The notes under the pieces were generated by a model. The model was not told the origin of the DNA. It searched no databases and saw only the letters and a list, made by a program, of their open reading frames with translations. A program made the translations under genes and the position numbers. This document shows, piece after piece, positions 5,648 through 9,579 of a stretch of DNA of 9,579 bases (position 1 is its first letter; each line of letters begins with the position of its first letter). Source of the DNA: Flavobacterium sp. (GTDB lineage Bacteria > Bacteroidota > Bacteroidia > Flavobacteriales > Flavobacteriaceae); assembly GCA_024709705.1 (NCBI GenBank), contig JANJWE010000233.1:1-9579 (forward strand), in the 5' to 3' direction.

Positions 5648-5863
5648 ATGCAACAAAATAATCCACTTCATGGAAAAACGCTACAATCGATTGTAGAATA
5701 TTTAATTGATTTTTATGGTTTTGAAACCCTAAGTCAAAAAGTAAAAATTAAGTGTTTCACCGAAAATCCGTCTGTTAAATCGAGTCTCACTTTTTTGAGA
5801 AAAACCGATTGGGCGAGAAAAAAAGTAGAAGAGTTATACGTAAAAACCATAACAAACCGATAA
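5648..5863 (+). CDS. VF530/DUF2132 family small DNA-binding protein
   Basis: A 71-residue protein covering the whole VF530 (DUF2132) domain. Characteristic segments are [20 protein letters not shown] (5-24), [20 protein letters not shown] (34-53) and the final helix [11 protein letters not shown] (55-65). The family is small, helical and named after a Vibrio fischeri protein; structural work suggested DNA binding, and the basic surface here (many Lys and Arg from 31 to 61) is compatible. Its cellular role is not established. The gene ends two bases before the tag start, so the two are almost certainly co-transcribed and translationally coupled. That pairing with a base-excision glycosylase is suggestive of a DNA-related role but does not prove one. 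The ATG at 5648 gives the usual N terminus. Confidence 0.9.
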   Translation: MQQNNPLHGKTLQSIVEYLIDFYGFETLSQKVKIKCFTENPSVKSSLTFLRKTDWARKKVEELYVKTITNR

Positions 5864-5865
5864 AT

Positions 5866-6429
5866 ATGTCAATAAATAAAATCAGATGTTCCTGGTGTGA
5901 AAAAGACGATTTATATCGCAAATACCACGATGAAGAATGGGGAAACCCGGTGTATGACGACCAAAAATTGTTTGAATTTTTAATTTTGGAAACTTTTCAA
6001 GCCGGAGTGAGCTGGCATTTGATTCTGAAAAAGAGGGAGAATTTCAGAAAAGCATTCCTTGATTTTGACTACCAACAAATTGCATTATTTGGCGATTATG
6101 AAGTACAAGAATTAATGAAAGATGCCGGAATTATTCGGAATACCTTAAAAATTAAATCGGCTATTGCCAACGCAAAAGCTTTTATTAAAATACAGGAAGA
6201 GTTTGGATCCTTTTCAAATTTTATTTGGAGCTATATAGACGGAAAACCTATTGTAAATCATTTTACATCTTTTAAAGATGTTCCGGCCTACAGCCCATTA
6301 GCCGAAAAAATCAGTAAGGATTTAAAAAAAAGAGGTTTTAAATTTATTGGCCCAACCACCATGTATGCACACATGCAAGCCACCGGCATGGTAAACGACC
6401 ACTTTTTGGATTGTTGGAAAAGGAATTAA
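5866..6429 (+). CDS. tag: DNA-3-methyladenine glycosylase I
   Basis: Constitutive base-excision repair glycosylase that removes 3-methyladenine from alkylated DNA. The 187 residues align over the full E. coli Tag family: KIRCSWCEKDDLYRKYHDEE (5-24), LILETFQAGVSW (39-50), LKKRENFRKAF (54-64), DAGIIRN (86-92), LKKRGFKFIGPTTMYAHMQA (153-172) and VNDHFLDCW (176-184). The zinc site is present: Cys8, His21, His179 and Cys183 match E. coli Cys4, His17, His175 and Cys179, with the same H-x3-C spacing. The base-recognition Glu (Glu38 in E. coli) is Glu42 and the nearby Trp is Trp50. I chose the ATG at 5866 over an in-frame ATG at 5809 because the 19 extra residues would overlap the VF530 gene and resemble nothing in the family. 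Its stop overlaps that of aat on the opposite strand. Confidence 0.96.
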   Translation: MSINKIRCSWCEKDDLYRKYHDEEWGNPVYDDQKLFEFLILETFQAGVSWHLILKKRENFRKAFLDFDYQQIALFGDYEVQELMKDAGIIRNTLKIKSAIANAKAFIKIQEEFGSFSNFIWSYIDGKPIVNHFTSFKDVPAYSPLAEKISKDLKKRGFKFIGPTTMYAHMQATGMVNDHFLDCWKRN

Positions 6430-7067
6430 AACGAAGATTTTAAAATTTTTAGGTAATTCGTTCTCGAAATTTCAAAAGCTCCCAATTTTTCCAAATGATC
6501 ATTATGCACTTGACAATCAAGTAACATATAATTTTCATCTTTTAGCTTTTGTATTAAGCTAACAAAAGCCACTTTACTGGCATTGGGAACCTTAGAAAAC
6601 ATACTTTCTCCGCAAAATACTTTCCCCAAATCAACCCCATACAATCCACCAACTAACTGTTGGTCTTGCCAAACCTCAACCGATTGGGCATGCCCTAACT
6701 CATGCAACTTAAGGTAGGCTTCAAGCATAGTTGGGGTAATCCAAGTACCTTTTTGACCTTTGCGTTTTATAGTTTGACAGTGTGTGATTACTTGTTCAAA
6801 AGCCGTATTGAACGTGACGGAAAAAACAGCTCTATTAATAATTTTCCTGAGACTTTTGGCTACTTTGTATGCATTAGGATTTACCACCATTCGCTGTGGT
6901 GGACTCCACCAAAGTATAGGCTCATCGTCGTCAAACCAAGGAAAAATTCCGTTTCTGTAAGCCAAAAGCAACCGATCGGTACTCAAATCGCCTCCAACGG
7001 CCAAAATGCCTTCTGGTGAGGCTTCTGAAACCGGTGGAAAATACAATTCTTTAGATAAAAAATACAT
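6426..7067 (-). CDS. aat: Leucyl/phenylalanyl-tRNA--protein transferase
   Basis: Transfers Leu or Phe from aminoacyl-tRNA to proteins with N-terminal Arg or Lys, marking them for ClpS-ClpAP degradation in the bacterial N-degron pathway. The 213 residues carry the family blocks in order: FPPVSEASPEGILAVGGDLS (10-29), LAYRNGIFPWF (35-45), WWSPPQRMV (53-61), GTWIT (107-111), LHELGHAQSVEVW (121-133), LVGGLYGV (138-145), FCGESMFS (151-158) and DCQVHNDHLEKLGAFEISR (184-202). Glu154, Asp184 and Gln186 match E. coli Glu156, Asp186 and Gln188, the last two proposed for catalysis. It lacks the about 20-residue C-terminal tail of the E. coli enzyme. I prefer ATG at 7067 to an in-frame TTG at 7082, since MYFLSKELYFPP is the typical N terminus. 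The 3' end overlaps tag by four bases, tail to tail. Confidence 0.95.
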   Translation of the reverse strand: MYFLSKELYFPPVSEASPEGILAVGGDLSTDRLLLAYRNGIFPWFDDDEPILWWSPPQRMVVNPNAYKVAKSLRKIINRAVFSVTFNTAFEQVITHCQTIKRKGQKGTWITPTMLEAYLKLHELGHAQSVEVWQDQQLVGGLYGVDLGKVFCGESMFSKVPNASKVAFVSLIQKLKDENYMLLDCQVHNDHLEKLGAFEISRTNYLKILKSSF

Positions 7068-7086
7068 GAGAGTTGGCACCAATTAG

Positions 7087-7126
7087 AAATTCCAAATTTC
7101 AAAAGAAAAAAATTGAAATTTGGAAT
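7087..7126. repeat. 14-bp perfect inverted repeat between DUF3127 gene and aat
   Basis: ATTCCAAATTTCAA (7089-7102) and TTGAAATTTGGAAT (7113-7126) are exact reverse complements, separated by a 10-base A-rich loop. The 5' arm contains AAATTCCAA (7087-7095), also present in the rpsB-tsf spacer. On the minus strand it follows the DUF3127 gene by 23 bases but has no T run after the stem, so it is not a standard terminator. Family resemblance to the other element suggests a dispersed palindromic intergenic repeat. Confidence 0.6.
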
Positions 7127-7149
7127 GCTAACATTGAGATATAATTCGA

Positions 7150-7524
7150 TTAAAACGGTAAGTCGTCGTGTTCTTCTTCATTAAAGTTGGTTGCCGGTTC
7201 AAATGCTTCTGCTGTAGGCATGGGTGGCATTTGTTGCGTAGGAACTTCGGCTTGCAAACGTTCAATTCTCCAACCTTGAATAGAATTAAAATATTTGGAC
7301 TCTCCTTGGGGATTTACCCATTCTCTCCCTCTCAAATTTATTGAAACTTTTACAGGTTCTCCTACTTTATAGGCATTTAACAAATCGCATTTATCTTGTG
7401 TAAATTCAATTAAAATATGTTGTGGGTATTGCTCCTCTGTAGTAACTACCAATTCTCTTTTTCTGAAGGAGGCACTTACTTGTTGCTCGGCATTGATTAC
7501 TTTGATTTTTCCTGAAACTTCCAT
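7150..7524 (-). CDS. DUF3127 family protein with an SSB-like C-terminal tip
   Basis: A 124-residue protein that I recognise as DUF3127, common in Bacteroidota and without an assigned function. The N-terminal part (1-90) looks like a compact beta-barrel: strands around MEVSGKIKVI (1-10), KRELVVTT (22-29), HILIEF (36-41), VKVSINLRGREW (58-69) and FNSIQGWRIERL (79-90), a pattern compatible with an OB fold. Residues 91-115 are Pro/Gln/Ala-rich and probably disordered. The protein ends in EEEHDDLPF (116-124), an acidic run plus Pro-Phe that closely resembles the SSB tip (DDDIPF in E. coli). SSB uses that tip to recruit repair and replication proteins, so docking to the same partners is inferred. 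It lies 35 bases after the flavoprotein gene with no clear promoter of its own. Confidence 0.88.
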   Translation of the reverse strand: MEVSGKIKVINAEQQVSASFRKRELVVTTEEQYPQHILIEFTQDKCDLLNAYKVGEPVKVSINLRGREWVNPQGESKYFNSIQGWRIERLQAEVPTQQMPPMPTAEAFEPATNFNEEEHDDLPF

Positions 7525-7559
7525 GTTTATAAAATTTAAAATTAGTATTGTGGCTTATA

Positions 7560-8438
7560 TTAAACGCGTTTGGCTAATAAAACTTTCCAAGCAGAAGGAG
7601 CATCGTGTTGGTTCAGGTATTCTTTGGCTTTTTGATGAACTTTCACTTCGTCTGCTGAACTTAACACTCCTTTTACCGAAATATTCTGTTGTACAAATAT
7701 ATTAATTTCTTCTTCGGTTGGCAAACTTTCTACATTGCCCAACATACCCAAATCGTTTCCGTTAAAAACCGGACTTTCTTTGATAAAATTAGGAATCGTA
7801 TCTACTCCTATTCCCAAAGTTGCCAAGGGTTTCGGAATTTCAAATAAGCCTTGATTGGCACGGGAATACCAGTTTCCACCCATGCGGGAAACCAAATCAA
7901 TTTTTTCTTGATCAATGGTTCCCTTCTCATCCAAAACCATTTCGGATATGTGCATTTTTACTACTTCGCAAATTATCAAATTCCCGGCACCTCCTTCTGT
8001 GCCTAAAGCTATTATCTCATTTACTTTACATTCAAACTGAACCGGACTTTCGGCCACTCGAAAAGGACGAACCAAATCGGATTCCAACATGGTAAGACCC
8101 GATTTTAAAAACTCGTTTACACCATCAGGATATTCGGTACTGGAAAGCGACATTTGATGTACGATATCATAATTTACCACATTAATGACTACTTCTCTGG
8201 TGGCTTCACAATTTATCAAAGTATGTTTTAGGGTATTGTCTCTAACTCTTCGAGCCGGAGAAAAAACCAATATAGGCGGATTGGAACTGAAAACATTGAA
8301 AAAACTAAAGGGGGACAAATTGGGCGTGCCATCACTAGCCACCGTACTGGCAAAAGCAATGGGTCTCGGGCCAACAGAACTTTGTAAAAACCCTTGCAAT
8401 TGAACCGGAGGAACCTCTTTGGGTGAAAAACTTAACAT
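7560..8438 (-). CDS. Flavin reductase-like FMN-binding protein
   Basis: A probable cytoplasmic flavoprotein of the flavin reductase/DIM6-NTAB family, which binds FMN in a split beta-barrel. The 292 residues start with the domain (about 1-170): GPRPIAFAST (23-32), PNLSPFSFFNVFSSNPP (39-55), a likely FMN-phosphate region ARRVRDNTLKHT (62-73), VVINVVNY (83-90) and SPVQFECKVNEI (131-142). A long C-terminal extension (about 180-292) includes SRMGGNWYSRANQGLFE (184-200) and LGMLGNVESLPTEEE (230-244); I regard it as typical of the Bacteroidota subfamily, function unknown. The substrate cannot be predicted. I prefer the ATG at 8438 to an in-frame ATG at 8504, because MLSFSPKEV is the expected N terminus and a promoter-like box lies between the two. 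It probably leads a transcript continuing into DUF3127. Confidence 0.92.
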   Translation of the reverse strand: MLSFSPKEVPPVQLQGFLQSSVGPRPIAFASTVASDGTPNLSPFSFFNVFSSNPPILVFSPARRVRDNTLKHTLINCEATREVVINVVNYDIVHQMSLSSTEYPDGVNEFLKSGLTMLESDLVRPFRVAESPVQFECKVNEIIALGTEGGAGNLIICEVVKMHISEMVLDEKGTIDQEKIDLVSRMGGNWYSRANQGLFEIPKPLATLGIGVDTIPNFIKESPVFNGNDLGMLGNVESLPTEEEINIFVQQNISVKGVLSSADEVKVHQKAKEYLNQHDAPSAWKVLLAKRV

Positions 8439-8455
8439 AAAAAACGGTGTTTGTA

Positions 8456-8463
8456 CAAAGGTA
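8456..8463 (-). promoter_or_regulatory. -7 promoter box of the flavoprotein-DUF3127 unit
   Basis: Read on the minus strand, TACCTTTG matches the Bacteroidota -7 box TAnnTTTG exactly and lies 17 bases before the ATG at 8438. I see no good TTTG at the matching upstream distance. Its position downstream of the in-frame ATG at 8504 supports the shorter protein. Confidence 0.55.
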
Positions 8464-8514
8464 TGAAATTGAAGACTATTTGCGGCGAGGTTTTTTATTA
8501 CCATTAGAAATTAG

Positions 8515-8522
8515 TACTTTTA
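8515..8522 (+). promoter_or_regulatory. Weak -7 box of the histidine kinase gene
   Basis: TACTTTTA differs from TAnnTTTG only in the last base and lies 16 bases before the kinase ATG. No TTTG occurs 19-21 bases upstream; the nearest (8479-8482) is 32 bases away. It would be divergent from, and close to, the flavoprotein promoter. Confidence 0.3.
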
Positions 8523-8538
8523 TACTAAATAGTTTTTT

Positions 8539-9579
8539 ATGCATTTTTCTGAAAGCCGAAATGTAACCCGGTGGTTTTTAATTGCTTCTTCGTTTGTAAT
8601 TGTGAGTCTCATTTTATGGAATACGTATTCCTTTTTTCAACGATTCAAAGAAGACGAGCGTATCAAGATGGAATTGTGGGCCAATGCTCAAACCACGGTT
8701 ATCAATTCTGATGATGAAGATATTAGTTTACCTTTAAAAATCATAAGCAATACCACTACTATTCCTATTATTTTAACCGATTCTAAAGACCGAATTGTAA
8801 CTACCGCCAATTTAGAAGATTTGAATGTAAAAGACAGTTTACAATTGAAATCGTATTTGGAAAAACTCAAAAAAGAAAACGAACCTATCGTTATGGAATA
8901 TGTAAAAGGCGAATTTCAATATTTGTATTACGGAAATTCTTCTTTGCTCAACAAGTTAAAATATTATCCTTTGGCCCTGTTGCTCATTATTATTTTGTTT
9001 GCTCTTTTGGTTTTTAATTTTTATCAAACTTCCAAAATTGCCACGCAAAATAAACTTTGGGCGGGAATGGCAAAAGAGACGGCTCATCAAATAGGAACCC
9101 CTTTGTCTTCATTGATTGGGTGGCTTGAAATATTAAAAATTGAAAAAGTTTCTCCGGCAACTTTAACCGAAATTGAAAAAGACATCCAACGATTGCAAAC
9201 CATTACCGATCGCTTTTCCAAAATTGGTTCGGAGCCGGCATTAGAATTAACCGATGTGGTTTCGGAAACGCTTTTTTCCTACGATTATTTAAAATCCCGC
9301 TTTTCCAAACAAATTGAATTTTCAATTTTAGCTCCAACCCAATCGGTTTATATTCCTTTAAATCCGGCTTTACACAGCTGGACTATAGAAAATTTGGTTA
9401 AAAACGCAATTGATGCCATGAAAGGGAGAGGCCAGTTAAGCCTTAAAATACTGGAAGAAGGTAACGAAATAAAAATTTATATCTCAGATACCGGAAAAGG
9501 CATTCCGAAAAGTCAGTTTTCTAAAATATTTGAACCCGGATTTACTACCAAAAAACGCGGTTGGGGTTTGGGACTTTCT
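8539..9579 (+). CDS. Membrane sensor histidine kinase (3' end outside window)
   Basis: The frame is open from the ATG at 8539 to the last base, giving 347 residues of a two-component sensor kinase. Transmembrane helices at about 12-27 and 143-161 flank an extracytoplasmic sensor region of about 115 residues with no motif I recognise. There is no obvious HAMP domain; a short linker leads to the dimerisation/phosphoacceptor helix WAGMAKETAHQIGTPLSSL (174-192), with His183 as the likely phosphorylated residue. The ATPase domain shows the N box ENLVKNAIDAM (284-294), G1 box DTGKGI (317-322), F box IFEPGFTTK (330-338) and the start of the G2 box GWGLGLS (341-347), where the window ends. The H box has Gln where most kinases have Glu or Asp. 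No response regulator is in view. A bulky Trp stands in the G2 box. Confidence 0.93.
   Translation, partial: MHFSESRNVTRWFLIASSFVIVSLILWNTYSFFQRFKEDERIKMELWANAQTTVINSDDEDISLPLKIISNTTTIPIILTDSKDRIVTTANLEDLNVKDSLQLKSYLEKLKKENEPIVMEYVKGEFQYLYYGNSSLLNKLKYYPLALLLIIILFALLVFNFYQTSKIATQNKLWAGMAKETAHQIGTPLSSLIGWLEILKIEKVSPATLTEIEKDIQRLQTITDRFSKIGSEPALELTDVVSETLFSYDYLKSRFSKQIEFSILAPTQSVYIPLNPALHSWTIENLVKNAIDAMKGRGQLSLKILEEGNEIKIYISDTGKGIPKSQFSKIFEPGFTTKKRGWGLGLS

Noticed and set aside
5809..5865. Upstream in-frame ATG that would lengthen Tag by 19 residues
   Set aside because: It overlaps the VF530 coding region, and the added residues match nothing in the Tag family; the ATG at 5866 gives the conserved N terminus.
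7068..7082. TTG start that would lengthen Aat by five residues
   Set aside because: MYFLSKELYFPP at the ATG at 7067 is the typical family start; the extra residues MVPTL add nothing recognisable.
7089..7126. Inverted repeat as terminator of the DUF3127 gene
   Set aside because: The stem is perfect, but no T run follows it on the minus strand and the arms are AT-rich, so it fits a palindromic repeat better.
8439..8504. Longer start for the flavin reductase-like protein
   Set aside because: The 22 extra residues are not part of the family and would span the promoter-like box at 8456-8463.

Overview
The window is a low-GC chromosomal segment that reads as a member of the Bacteroidota, most likely family Flavobacteriaceae (Flavobacterium-like). 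The protein sequences look flavobacterial to me. Start codons follow A-rich stretches with no Shine-Dalgarno sequence. The best promoter matches the Bacteroidota form TTTG-N19-TAnnTTTG. The gene set (rplM-rpsI-rpsB-tsf, a VF530/Tag pair, DUF3127, and a histidine kinase with an HQIGTP box) also fits. I did no database search; family names come from recognising motifs.

Layout. Bases 1-935 hold the 3' end of polA, with all three polymerase motifs. A short heptamer repeat and a small unrecognised membrane protein (1005-1322) follow. A LacI-family regulator lies on the minus strand (1356-2378) with no metabolic target gene beside it. A 301-base intergenic region carries a strong promoter for the ribosomal-protein/elongation-factor cluster rplM (L13, GTG start), rpsI (S9, one-base overlap), rpsB (S2) and tsf (EF-Ts). 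This cluster closes with a clear intrinsic terminator at 5593-5623. Both spacers around rpsB (about 145 bases each) contain strong inverted repeats, one of which may be an S2-responsive leader.

A two-gene unit follows: a VF530/DUF2132 small DNA-binding protein and tag (3-methyladenine DNA glycosylase I). Tag converges on aat (leucyl/phenylalanyl-tRNA-protein transferase), and the two stop codons share the four bases TTAA. A 14-bp perfect inverted repeat separates aat from a minus-strand pair: a flavin-reductase-like flavoprotein followed by a DUF3127 protein whose last residues imitate the SSB C-terminal tip. Divergent from that pair, a membrane histidine kinase begins at 8539 and runs off the right edge.

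Functionally the window is mostly housekeeping: translation (L13, S9, S2, EF-Ts), DNA repair and DNA binding (PolA, Tag, VF530, probably DUF3127), N-degron proteolysis (Aat), redox (the flavoprotein) and signalling (the kinase, LacI). I see no prophage, insertion sequence, CRISPR array, tRNA or rRNA. The most interesting signals are the structured RNA candidates around rpsB, the palindromic AAATTCCAA elements, the SSB-like tail on DUF3127 and the unusual kinase H box.
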